64,000 bases of DNA, from NCBI RefSeq assembly GCF_014066305.1, contig NW_023501062.1:238501-302500 (forward strand), read 5' to 3'. Origin of the DNA: Letharia columbiana. Taxonomy: Eukaryota > Ascomycota > Lecanoromycetes > Lecanorales > Parmeliaceae. Within the stretch, counting starts at the first letter, position 1. Each line of letters begins with the position of its first letter. The position numbers and the translations under genes were made by a program. Below, one piece after another: positions 1-11,468 of the stretch. The notes under the pieces were generated by a model. That model had not been told where the DNA came from, ran no database searches, and saw only the letters and a program-made list of their open reading frames with translations.

Positions 1-79
1 CTAATTTTTTTTACTTTCTCTATTTTTATAATTTATAAGATAATCTATATTAAGTTTAAGAAAATATCTAAATAAAAGA

Positions 80-1000
80 GAAGAATTATTATTAATATTA
101 GAGGTTTTAATAAAATTACAATTTCTAATAATTATTCTTTTTTTCTATAAAATAATATAATTATAGTTATTTAAGAATATATTTTTATTAATATAATTAA
201 TTATAATAAATAATTTTTTTTTTTTTTAGTAAAAAAAGATTATCGATAACGATTTACTATAATATTTTATTAAGAATTAAAGTATTTTAATATAATAGTA
301 ATAGATTTTAAGAACTTAGTATCTTACGTTTAGAGGAAAATAAATAATTTTCTTTATTTATATCGTTATTTTATTAGATACTATATAAATAATATTATTA
401 TCTTTTCTCGAAATATAAAAGATTATTTCGAGCACTTAAGAACGATCTTTTACCTCTTTATAAAACTTAAAATCATTCTTAAGTCTAAGAAATTCTATCT
501 TAAATATTTATTAATTACGCTTTTAAAATAGAAGATAAATAAATTTAACTTTATTATTATTAAGAAAAGGGTTATAATAATTAAAAATATATAATTTCTT
601 ATTATTTTAAAGATATTTAAAATCTATATAAGAATAGCGAACTAATTACGAAGAAACGTTAAATACTTTATATAGATTTCTAAACTATTATAACGTTTAA
701 AGATAAAACTCTTAAAGCGATCTTTAGCCTCGGATAGTTATCTTTATAGAAATTTCTTAAAGATTATAAAGATTACTTCTATTAAAGAGAAAGTAAAGAC
801 TTTTCGTATTTTATAATAAATATTAATTATAAAAACTTATCTATATTATTATAATATTAGTCGCTAACTTTATATTAATCTCGATAAATCTAAAAAGTAT
901 AATTTCGAAGTTATAGTATATTACGTAATAGATAATTCTTAAGAAAGTTCTTTCTCTAAAATAAATATCTAACTTATTATATTTCTATTTAAGCTTTTAA
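80..1000 (+). pseudogene. Gypsy reverse transcriptase / RNase H relic
   Basis: Reading codons from positions equal to 1 mod 3 gives a degraded Ty3/Gypsy reverse transcriptase. Near 97-150 is a relic of the family's RGLNKITIPNRYPLPL-type opening. At 382-405 the catalytic YIDDIIIF motif appears as YINNIIIF, both aspartates changed to asparagine by G-to-A change. The following text matches the conserved EHLRTVF...LNIVLKPSKSFLGYPSVTLLGQ region. Connection and RNase H sequence continues to about 1,000 in the same frame. Many codons are stops, mainly TAA or TAG where the family has Gln or Trp. No function remains. Confidence 0.8.
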
Positions 1001-1659
1001 ACGTTATAAAGTTATATTATTAATTAATAGAATTAAAAGTAATTATCTTAATTTAGATCTTAAAGAAGATTTCTTATATACTAAATTAAAGAATAAGAAA
1101 GAAGATTATCATTTTTATAAATTACTCGACTATTACCGATATTACTCATTAAACTACGCTTTCTTCTTTATTCTCTAATTAAATAAATTTATAACTTATA
1201 TATACTTTATAATATATCTTTTAATTTAATCTAGATATTCGATAGAGACTTAGTAAATAAAATATAATTTTCGATATTTTATCTAGATTACTTTATAAGT
1301 AGAAAGAGAAATTTAACGTTTAAGATTTAGAAATTCTTAACGAGGTTTTTATATATAACTTAACACTCGTAGAAATATTTAAGAAATTTTATATTAAACT
1401 TATATTTAGCTATTAAGAGAATAAAAAATAATTAAAGATTCTCGATACTCTTATCGCTTAAAAGATATAGCTTCTCGAGAAATAAGAGTTTATAAAATAT
1501 ATTAAACTTCTAAATATATAATTTTTACTTTAAGATAAAATTATTTATTATTAAAATAAGTTTAATAAATAAAAATAATTTTATATTCTAAAGAAAATAA
1601 AGTAGAAGATTTTTAAGTTTATTTATAATAATTATAATTATATTAATTTCTATAGATTA

Positions 1660-2650
1660 TATAAAAGAATTATAAAGACCTACTATATAAGATATTTAAC
1701 TCGGCGCTTAAAGCGCTATATTATTTATTACTCGAAGTATTAGCTAAATTAAATTATAAGATATATCTTATATAGAAGTCTTAAACTTATTATAATTTCT
1801 TCTTTAATTTTTTATATAATTATTATTAATTTTATTCTAATATTATTATTTTTAGAAAATAAATTTAATATAATAATAACTATTACTAATAAGTTTTTTA
1901 AAAGAAATATATCTATATTAAAAAAAGATATATAAAATACTATTAAATAGATAGAAGCCTTACTTCTTATTCTTATTAATTAAGAAATTTCTAAAATTAT
2001 TATTTTAAATAAAGATTTAAAGTTTCTTTTAAATCTCTAAAAAGCTATTTTTAGAACTTTAGAAATGAAGCTTCTTATATCTATTATTTATTATTTATAA
2101 ACGAATAGTTAATCTAAGCGAACTAATTAGATTATAAAGATTATTTTAAGATTTTATATTTCTTATATTTCTAATGATTCTTAAGATAAATTCTCTATAT
2201 ACTTTAGAGATAGTCTTAATAACTTTATAAATATATCGATAGAAAAGACTCTTAATAAGATTATATATAGTATAAAATTTAACGATAAATTCGATATAAT
2301 AAATATCTTAATAAAAAATTAAATAGATATTATAAATAACTATATTCGATATTAATAGAAAGCTTTAAATATCTTAACTTTCATAGCGATTAACGCGAAA
2401 TTTAGATATAATTTAAAGTATAAAGCTTTAATTATAAAGAAAGAGAATAAAACTTTTATTAAGCTTTATAAGAGATATTATCTTTTTAAGCTTAAGAATA
2501 TAAAATTTTTAAATTAAAGAGTTAAATCTTTTATTATTTTTAAGCGAGTTAAAAATTTAATCTATAGACTTAATCTTCTAATTATTTAAAAGATTTATTT
2601 TATTATCTCTATTATAATACTTAAACTTATATTTAAAAAGAAGATTCTTA
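1660..2650 (+). pseudogene. Gypsy integrase relic
   Basis: The same frame as the reverse transcriptase (codons starting at 1 mod 3) gives an integrase relic. At 1,681-1,800 the HHCC zinc region is recognisable (Y.RYLTRRLKRYI..Y..Y), with both cysteines read as tyrosine. Around 2,080-2,330 is the end of the catalytic core (the FHPQTDGQSERTN and PYFRDSLN neighbourhood). At 2,401-2,640 lies the C-terminal GPY/F-type module (FKRVKNLIYRL, PI.SI..LKL). The unbroken frame shows that decay was by point mutation and not by indels. A chromodomain may follow but is not legible. Confidence 0.8.
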
Positions 2651-5047
2651 TTATCGATCTTATAAAAAAGAATAAGCTTTTATATTTAATTAGAAGAAGC
2701 TTATAATTAAGAATCGCTATAAGATTTAGAGATTAACTAATTAATATATTAATTAATCTTTAAATTAAAAAAGTAAAGATAAAAAGATATTATAAAGTAT
2801 CTAATAAAATAGAAAGATTAAGAAAAAACTTATAATATATAATATAAGATAAAAGATTTAAAGAGTATAAAGAATTTAATTTATAATTATAATTCAAAGT
2901 ATAAAAAATATTTAGAAAGAGAGTATCGAAAGAGGAAATTTTAGAATCCTATATAAGCTCGTAGCGTAAAGATTATTTCTTATACTATTAATATATCGTT
3001 AAGCTAGATATTAAATAAAGTATAATTCTTAAACTTTATTAAGTCGTTAGATTATAAATATAATTTACTTTATTAACTTATATTTTCTAATATATTATTA
3101 TATAAAAGCTCGAATTCGAAAATTTTAAGAATCTTAAAAATTTTAAAAATTTTAAAAGATTTTATAATTTATAATCGCGAAGTAAAGTAACTTAACTAGC
3201 CTCTTATTTCTTTTCTTTATCTTATTATATCTCTTTTTTTAATATTTTATAATCGAATATAACTCTATTTCTCGAGAGAAGACTTTTTATAATTTTAATA
3301 ATTTAAAAATTATCGCTAAGAAAGTAAAGCTTTAATAATTTTATTTAAGATTTAAAGATGTAGAAATAGCGAATCTTAAGATCTTAAAACTAATTCTCTA
3401 AGACTAAATTAAATATATATTCAAATAATTTAAATTCTTTTAATCGAGTATTATAAATCTTAATAAAATAATTAATTATATTTAACTCGAAGTAAAAGAA
3501 GATTTACTCTTAAAATAGTAAGATTATAAAAGTCTACTATAGTATATTCTTAATTATCCTTTTTAAATTTATCTAAATTATTTTTATAAACTTAAAAATA
3601 AATTTAAATAAATAAATATATTTTATAATTAAGATTCTTATTATCTTTATTTATAGCGAGGCTATTTTATATATATATTAAGTCTTTATTATTAAAATTT
3701 AAATAACTTCCTTAATTCCGTAGCTCGTTATTTAAGAATATCTCTTATTTTAAGATCTAAGCCGATCTTATATTAAATAAAGGGCTTATCTAAAAATAAA
3801 GATTATTATTAAAATAAGACTATTTTTATTAAGAAAGTATCTAAAGGTATTAATATTTCTTTTTACTATATAAATCTTTTAAATATTTAAATCGCTAAGA
3901 TAGTAAAAATATAAAATTTTATTAAATTTTAGCGATATTAATACTAGCCTTAGATCTTCGCGAGTAAAGATCTATATTAGAATTATATTATAAAAAATTA
4001 GTTAATAAAGATAAATATAAAAAATAATAATAAAATTAAGTAGTATTATAAGGTTATATTTAAGATCTAATAATTATATAGAGATAAAGAGAAAAAATAT
4101 AATTACTCTCGAGATATTAGCGATTATACTAAAATTATAAAATATAATAATTATAATCTTTATTAAGAATATCTTTATTTTATTTAAAACTCTAGATATT
4201 TACTTCGAGAAGATTAAAAAAGTCGCTATAAAGAAAATAGATTCTTCTAAAAAGACTAAGAATACTTTATTAGAGATTAAGAAATAAATAATATCGTCGT
4301 TAGATATTAATATAAAACGATTTAAGAATAATAAAGTTTTAATTTATAAGATAAGATTTAAAAGAGAAAATATTATAATTAAAGTTAAATTCTTAAGAAA
4401 GATTATCGAGAAGCTAGACTCTAAGAAGTTAAAATTTAAAAACTTAAGTAATAATATAATAATTAAGAAGAAATCGATTTATTAATTATTTATCTTTAAG
4501 AATTTAGATTTAGAGTTAGAAGTTAAGAATATAAATATTTATAATAATTACGTATATATAAAGAAGAAGATTAACTTATTAAAGAATACTCTTTTAGAAA
4601 TATAAAAAAAATTAATAGCACTTTTAATAGCGACGAAAAGAATTTATAGAATAATTATTTTATTTTTAGTATAGTATAAAAGTGTAATAAAACTTATTAA
4701 AGGCGTTATAAAACTTTTATCTTTTCTAAATTAAGACTATAAATAAATTAAAAATAAGAAAATCGATATTAAGAGTATTAAGAAATATTAGAATATTAAT
4801 AAGTTATTACTAGATAAGATTTTCGATATCTTAAATAAAGCGTAAAAGATCTTCGTTAAGGAATATTTAGATCTAGTAATCTTAATATTCATTTATAATA
4901 ACGATAAAAAGCCTTTCATAGAGTTTGAAGAGTAAAAGAAAGAATTTTTTATTTCTAATACTACGACTAAGATATAGATTTAATATACTTTTCTCTCTCT
5001 ATCTTAAATTTAACTAGGCCTATCGCGATACTTTTATTAATATACTT

Positions 5048-5182
5048 CTCTTTCTCTACCTTAGATCTAGTATTCTTTATACTTATTCTTATAGAGTTCT
5101 AAGCGTCTCTTAAAGAAAGAAAGCTTTTCTTTCTCTATCTCAGATCTAGTACTCTTCGTACTCGTTCTTATAGAGTTTTAAG
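5048..5182 (+). repeat. 79-bp-offset direct repeat in TE block
   Basis: Two copies of about 56 bp (5,048-5,103 and 5,127-5,182) share an AGATCTAGT core and a CTTATAGAGTT end and differ mostly by transitions. A second pair around them (near 5,014-5,037 and 5,200-5,223) shares CTAGG..T..CGCGATACTTTTA. Together they form a nested repeat unit inside the relic block; the element type is unknown. Confidence 0.6.
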
Positions 5183-5422
5183 AATAAAAATAAGGACCTT
5201 AGATTCGGCTAGGTCTTACCGCGATACTTTTATATCTCTTAAGAAAAGTATATACCTTCCTTTGAAAATCGTATATCTTTTTCCTATATCTTCACGTCTA
5301 ATTCTCTTATATACTTTATATTTTACGAGATATCTTAATTCCGTTCGAGAAGAAATACTTACACTTTTATATCTAGATCTTTACGAAATAAGAAAAGCTC
5401 GAGAATAATATAGTTTTTTATA

Positions 5423-5660
5423 AGGGAGGGTAATTATTACGTTCCCAGTATAGCGTAACTTAATATATTACTTTCTTTCTTCGAGAATAGTATAGCGTGA
5501 GAAATCTAACTAGCGTGACTTGGTATATCGCTTTCTTTCTTCAATTTCGTTTATAGCTTAAGCATTTTTCAATTAATCAATCCCAATCAGAATCAAGAAA
5601 CATCTTTCTCTTCTTTATGAAACTTCTTTTTAGAAGTATATATATACTTCTTACATAGTA
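5423..5660 (+). mobile_element. Probable polypurine tract and LTR edge
   Basis: A purine run, AAGGGAGGG, at about 5,422-5,430 is followed by TAATTATTACG. This resembles the polypurine tract plus LTR start typical of fungal Gypsy elements after RIP. Inside is a 59-bp-period duplication: TAGCGTAACTTAATATATTA at 5,452 and TAGCGTGACTTGGTATATCG at 5,511, each followed by CTTTCTTTCTTC. The right LTR end and target duplication were not found. Confidence 0.35.
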
Positions 5661-7381
5661 TCTCTAATATAATAAATCTCATTTAATATAATTATAAATT
5701 CGTTAGATTAATACTTAATTTAATATTATAATTATAAAATATTAGCGATATCTTAAAATATTTTTATTAAATTAAACTCGTTAACTATATTATCTAATAG
5801 AACTAATATTCTTTAAAACTTAGTTTATTTAAGTAGAATCTTAATTTAATCTATTCTTTTAATATTAGACTTTATTATAGAAAAAAAGAAAGAAAGATTT
5901 AAAATAAAGTAAAGAGAAGTTTAAATACTTCGAAAGAATAAGTATTAAAGATATTAGATATACTAGAGAGTAGTAAAGCCTCTCTAAAGCGTATCGAAAT
6001 TATTCGATATTAAGAATAAAAAATTTTACTATAAAGCTTAAAATATAATTATTTCTTTATAAAGATTTAATATACTTATTTCTTAATTATTTAAGACGTT
6101 AAGAAGACTATAAGTACTTTAAATAGTAGTCTTTCGAGTATACTTACTCCGCTTAGAGAATTTCTTATCTTATAGAGAAGTTATATATAAAGAAGTTTTA
6201 AAGAATAATATCTTTAATTAGCTATAACTCGATCGTTTCTTATCTAATTAAGATCTTATTAAAATTCTAGATATTATAATATATAAAGTTATAGTAATAT
6301 TACTAGTATATATTTTAAATATAGAAATATAAGATAATATTAACTATTTCTTTCGATTCGCTAGCCGTACGAATAATCCAATATCTTCTTTATTTCTTAA
6401 CTACTATTTATTAAAACCGTTTCGCTATTTTTTTTAAGCTCTTTAAAATCGATTTATCTATTTAATAGACTTATTTAGAGATATAATAACTTAACTTAAT
6501 TTCTTACTAAAGCCTCTATTAGCGCGTTTCTTTAAATTTATTCGCTAATATAAATAAAATAAGTAGATTAATCTTAGTTATAGTATTAGAATTAGTATAA
6601 ATATAATATTAATATAGATATATTAAATAAGATAACTAAGATATCGAACTATATAGATGAGAAGAAGATATAATATAATAGAGAATATCTTCGCTAAGGC
6701 TCGCTAGTTATAGAACTAAGAAATATATTAAGAGTACGCTCGTAATAAGAAGATCTTCTTAGTTCTATTATTAATAACTAAATTATAATTTATATTATAA
6801 TATAATACTACTTTATAGTAGTATTATACTCTATTTTCTTATATCTTATTCTATTATATCTTATTATCCTCTATTATTCTTCGTAAAATATCGCGAATAA
6901 TATCTCTATAAGAACTTTAATTAAATCGCTTAAATTTAAAGTTAGAAATTAAAAAGCGTAGATATAATTTATAATAGTTAGATCTCGAAAATAAGACTTA
7001 ATATTTATATTTATAAAAATAATTATAGAAGACTCGCTTTCTTAAAAGACTCTCGAGAGAAATCTTAAGCTACGATATTATAAGATTAAAAAATAATTAA
7101 TATAAGAAGATTCTTTAAGAGGATTTTAGAGTAGATACGTTAAATCTTATAATAAATCTTTATTTATAAATAATACTTATAATATTCTTATTATCTAACT
7201 AGTCTATATAGACTATTATAAAAAATCCTCTATCGATCTTAATATAAAGATTTACTTAAGAAATCACTCGAGAAAATACTCGAAGTGTGAAAAAAGAATT
7301 CGCGGGAAGTTCCGCGGAAAGTCCCGTAAAAAAAAAAAAAATTAAATTTATTTTGCGAAGAATTTTATAAAGTATTATATT

Positions 7382-7490
7382 CGAAAGAGTATCTGAAAGA
7401 GTACTCGAGAGAGTACTTCGAAGAGTATCTCGAAGAGTACCCGGAAGAATACCTCGGAGAGTATCTCGAAGAGTATCCCGGAGAGTATAG
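7382..7490. repeat. 12-bp minisatellite
   Basis: About nine imperfect copies of a 12-bp unit of the form GAGTATCTCGAA / GAGTACCCGGAA lie near the right border of the AT-rich block. On the minus strand they translate as a four-residue TLRD/TLSS-like repeat, but the surrounding 86-codon ORF has no other coding character and is probably accidental. Confidence 0.7.
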
Positions 7491-8119
7491 AGGTCTATAT
7501 CGAAAGTTCTATACACGTATTAATATAGCCTTAATCTTACTTTTAAAAAGCGGCTTTATAGAGAGAAAGTTTAGAAATATCTTCTTATAGCGTATAGATA
7601 AAATTTTAGATACTTCTTTTAACTTAATAGAGGTATTAAACTTTAAAACCTAGCTAGAGCTAGATACGATTTTAAAGAACTCTAGATATATTATCTAGAT
7701 AGCTCTTTAGATGAGATATTATTCGAAGTCTAAGTATAAGAGTCTTAACGAGTGTAGGACTTTCGATGTAGACCTCTATAGCCCCTAAAGAAAGCCTTAA
7801 AAAATATCTCTCGAAGAGTTAAGAATATTCTAAAAATAATATTTTAAAGAGAGTTACTAGAAATCGCGAAGGAAAAAATAAAAAGAGAATTTTTTTTTGG
7901 TTTTGTCGTAGTGTCAGCCGTCGTCCGCCGTACTAATTGCATCCGTTGACCGTTGTTAAAGTGAGTAAAGTAAAGTAGCTTGCAGCCTCGCCTGAAGCTT
8001 GGGATGGATGAACTTCTCCGTGAGCTAGAACACGAGCATGCAACTTAATGATCAGAGCTATAATAAAAACACAACTACCAGGGTGTCGAAAGTGTCCTGA
8101 CCGATAACAATCACTAAGA

Positions 8120-8977
8120 ATGGTGAAACCCTTAGCTTTCAAGGGTGATAGAAAGTCCAAGAAGCGCAAGAATCCCCACCCAGACAGCTGCCTGACCTTT
8201 GAAGACGGCGATACAAAGGCTCTCACTGTACAGAACCCGGCAGCCGAAGCAGAAGAAGATGATAGCTGGGTGACAGCAGAGGCAGCAACAGATGTCACCG
8301 GACCTATCATGTTTGCTCTACCTTCAACGAAGCCGACTTGCATCGGATGTGATGCAAACGGCAAAGTTTATACGAGCGAACTTGAGAACATAGTCCATGG
8401 GGACTTGGCTACGGCAGAGCCTCACGATGTTCGGCAGGTTTGGATTGCAAGCAGGGTTGCAGGCACCGACGAGATTAGCTTCAAAGGTCACCACGGACGG
8501 TATGTGAATGCTTATGTTCTGCAATGGGCATGTATATTGGCTAATATCTCTAGCTATCTGAGTTGTGACAGGATTGGTGTGCTTTCCGCGACACGCGAAG
8601 CTATATCCCCAGAGGAGTCATTTCTTTGTATTCCGTCTCCTGAGACACCTGGCATGTTTAGCGTCCAAACCGCGCGAGAGAAATTCATTACTATTGTTGA
8701 TGAGAGCAAAGTACCGGAGATACGTGGCGACGCAGAGTCAGTATCTTTCAACACGACTTTACGTATACGAATGCAGGCGCGGTTCAAGCCAAGACTCAAG
8801 GCCAACAAAGAGTCGAAGACTCGGGAGAAGATTAGTAGGAAGGAATTGGAGGAAGTGGTGGGCAGAAGATTAGAAGAAGATGAGGTGAGGAGATTGAAGA
8901 AGGCCCGGGTGCAGGGTGATTATCACGAAGCCATCCTGGACGTGAAGGTAAAGGGAAAGCATGACAAGTATTCGTGA
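8120..8977 (+). CDS. FRG1: FRG1-like protein (fascin-fold, nucleolar)
   Basis: Two exons, 8,120-8,499 and 8,554-8,977, encode 267 residues. The 54-nt intron has a GTATGT donor, a CTAAT branch site and a CTAG end. It is a multiple of three without a stop, so the unspliced frame also stays open (285 residues). Splicing restores the FRG1 hallmark GHHGRYLSCDRIG in the fascin-like domain, followed by AISPEESF. The N-terminus carries a basic KSKKRK motif and the C-terminus a Lys/Arg-rich helix, both usual in FRG1. FRG1 proteins are nuclear/nucleolar, bind RNA and actin and are linked to pre-mRNA or rRNA processing. The gene starts only about 230 bp from the RIP-mutated block yet looks intact. Confidence 0.85.
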   Translation: MVKPLAFKGDRKSKKRKNPHPDSCLTFEDGDTKALTVQNPAAEAEEDDSWVTAEAATDVTGPIMFALPSTKPTCIGCDANGKVYTSELENIVHGDLATAEPHDVRQVWIASRVAGTDEISFKGHHGRYVNAYVLQWACILANISSYLSCDRIGVLSATREAISPEESFLCIPSPETPGMFSVQTAREKFITIVDESKVPEIRGDAESVSFNTTLRIRMQARFKPRLKANKESKTREKISRKELEEVVGRRLEEDEVRRLKKARVQGDYHEAILDVKVKGKHDKYS

Positions 8978-9477
8978 CCGCCCGCCATAAGTGGGGCGTA
9001 ACATGGCCCACATGGAGAAGCCTTATAATTCGTGCGCCACCTTAGAACAGATGGGTCAGCCAGGAACTCAACTTGGTAAGTCGCCTAACGGGGCCATTGG
9101 TCGTCTAAATCATACTTCCAAGGGTCCGAAATAAATCAGACCATCTGTCAAGCTAGGAGATTCTGACGGAGGCAAAGCGTTGGGCTTTTGCAGGCCACGT
9201 TTCTTGAGGCAATTGAATTTTGCGCTATCGACTGGCTGTTCTTTTTCAAACAACATAGCGCGGCGAACGTGTGGATAGACGGTTGCATATAGTCTCTTAC
9301 AAAATGGAAGATAAGGTAGATAGCTATGGTATGAGGGTATCATCGTCCGAGATGCTTTGACGCCTTTCAGAAATCATCCATGGACCCGAAATAACCCACT
9401 CCGCCGTGCTAAAAGTCCGTTACTCCATCGCTCCTTTGCTCCCCAGACTCGTGCTTCAGTACACCATACAATACATA
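8978..9477. other. Intergenic, convergent 3' ends
   Basis: Space between the FRG1-like gene and the 3' end of wc-2. Only short, uncharacteristic ORFs; no RNA gene or repeat seen. Confidence 0.6.
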
Positions 9478-11041
9478 TCAAACAGCGTCAGGTGGATTTG
9501 GTCTGGGAACGGTAGTACGCTCTTTCTTTTCCTTCTTGGCCCACCGTACTGCTCAAGAGGTTAGTTTATGGCGAATCGAAAACTTCAATGGAAGCATGCT
9601 ACTTACGCCCGCACGCATTGCACAAAGTTTTAGGCCCATTCGGACCTTTTCTCCACTCCGGCGAATCCAAAGTCCCGCAGTCAGTACAGACATACTCGTC
9701 AGCAACTTTCAGCTTCTTCTTTTTGTCACCCCCGCGATTGTCCTTATCGACCGGTATGGCAATACCTGCGTCGCCTCTAATTAGTGCTGGGCTTGCGTCG
9801 CCCGTACTGATGCCCTGTGACCGCTCCCCATCTCGATAGCGTAAACCTGTGAGCATCTCAATTGTTTCGATGTGAGTGGCACCTTCGTACCGGGCCATCT
9901 TATCATTGATGCTGTCAGGCTTAGAGCGGGCGTTTGCTTCGTCAAGATTCTGCTGGGTGAGCGCAGTATTCGAGACGCTAGGTTTGGCTGGCGGAGGCAT
10001 GCCGTTGTAGCCATTCGATTGCACGGATGTCATTGAGACCGAGCCTGGGGTCTCGCTCTCGGTTCTTTGGGTGTCAGATGGTGTAACACTGCCGTGACCA
10101 TCCTGCTTCTTTTGGTAATGGCGTTGCTGTGCTTCAATTTCTTCTTGTTCCTCTCGGCGAAGTTCAGCGATTCGCTTTGTCAAACGCTCGTTCTCGATCT
10201 TGTGCTCAAGAAACGAGTCAAGCAGGCTTGCATTTTTGGGTGGATATGGCCGCGCCATCATGAAGAAGCCTCGGCAAAACCCAGTTGCATTATTTGGTCC
10301 AAAAGCTGCGGCATCCGATGTCAGGTGAGGGTGTCCATGTGATTCAAATATCGTGTACGTTTCATCAGCCTTCTTAAAGCGATAGAAGAATCGAAGAGTG
10401 TTCCCCGAAGCTATTGATTCGTTGAATTCGCGGACAAAGACCCCTCTATCGTCCTGGTGGATGAACTCTACAATGAATTTCCCAATGAGCGCTTCGTGAG
10501 TATAGCCTGTCAAACTCTCGGCCGATGGTGAGACATAGAGAATCCTTCCATCCGGGGTGAGGATGTGAAGGAAATCCTTGAGCTCTTCGAGTACCCTTTG
10601 AGACCAGTTTCTTCGTTTGGTGAAGTCTGTCAACGTACTTCCGCCATTGACATTGGTCTGAGTGCCAAAACCTGTCGGTAATGGACCAGCACCAGCTCCA
10701 GTCATTATGCCATTGGCGATTGTAGAATCCTCATTGGCCTCATTGACAAGCTGCTGCTGTGGGTCCATTTGCGCTTCGTTTGCGCCGTAGGTTTGGGCAT
10801 CCGGAGCATTGTTGAGTCGCATGTCGATGTTCATAGGAAGCATGTCATCCAAGCCGTCCATCATATCTCCACCCTGATCCAGCATGTCTGCCATGTGGGC
10901 ATCCCCACCGCCCATTGCCTCCATCTATAAAATTAAGTATCAGGCTTGTGTGGGTGATAGCGGAAAGAGATATTGAGGGCTCACTGGATTCCCAACTGCA
11001 GAAGATATGCCGCCTTGGTCATTTTCGAACATCATCGACAT
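9478..11041 (-). CDS. wc-2: White collar 2 (PAS + GATA zinc finger)
   Basis: Three exons, 11,041-10,985, 10,924-9,607 and 9,548-9,478, give 481 residues; introns are 60 nt (GTGAGC...TATAG) and 58 nt (GTAAGT...GCAG). Exon 1 supplies [11 protein letters not shown], and the last exon completes the GATA finger with [10 protein letters not shown] and the C-terminal tail. Order: an acidic Met/Asp-rich N-terminus, one PAS domain (about 125-240, with [21 protein letters not shown]), a coiled coil ([15 protein letters not shown]), a disordered linker, and one GATA zinc finger near the C-terminus (CTDC...18 residues...CNAC). WC-2 pairs with the flavin photoreceptor WC-1 to form the white collar complex, a nuclear transcription factor for blue-light responses and the clock. 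It is transcribed divergently from RAD50. Confidence 0.95.
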
Positions 11042-11468
11042 GACGGTTGGGCCACATTGGGTGGTGGATTACTCCTCAGAAGAACAGAAGTAGAAAGGAA
11101 ATGTACAATCCGCGCATGGGGGGTGCCGGGGGGGTAGGTGCGGCAACTTGTGAAGACGCGGGGAAAATAGCCTTCGCGCGACTGCATCAAAGTGTTCAAC
11201 ACGTTACTTTTAATATTTCAGGGAAACACATTCACTCATAGCCCGAAGCACATAGTAGTAGTGAAGTCAAGGTTTCTTTCGACACTGAAGTAATCCTGGA
11301 CAATTACTATTGAAACGCTCTTTTCTCCCTCCAAAAACATCAACTTCTCGAACACCAAATTCCCTCTTCCCATGGCACACACACAGACACAGTAATTGAC
11401 GTGAGTACTTGGAAGAAACAAAATGTAAGTGTGCCTACAGTCTTCACGTAGATGGGTTGACTTACGAG
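11042..11468. promoter_or_regulatory. Shared divergent promoter wc-2 / RAD50
   Basis: About 430 bp separate the two start codons, so both 5' UTRs and promoters share this space. It holds a CA/GT-rich run near 11,381 and good donor-like sites (GTGAGTACTT at 11,401, GTAAGTGTG at 11,425), suggesting 5' UTR splicing of RAD50. No light-response element could be assigned with confidence. Confidence 0.5.

Larger units (their letters stand above)
1..7890. mobile_element. RIP-degraded retrotransposon block (AT-rich)
   Basis: The whole stretch is extremely A+T rich, nearly free of CA and TG dinucleotides but rich in TA, and has no ORF of useful length. This is the footprint of CpA-to-TpA repeat-induced point mutation on duplicated DNA. 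A Ty3/Gypsy pol gene is readable in plus orientation over roughly 80-2,650, and further unidentified relics run to about 7,890, where composition changes abruptly. The gag/protease part of the Gypsy element would lie left of the window. I cannot tell how many separate insertions make up the block; nested copies are likely. Confidence 0.9.

Noticed and set aside
7256..7516. 86-codon minus-strand ORF with TLRD repeats
   Set aside because: It is a translation of the 12-bp minisatellite within RIP-mutated DNA; no coding character outside the repeat.
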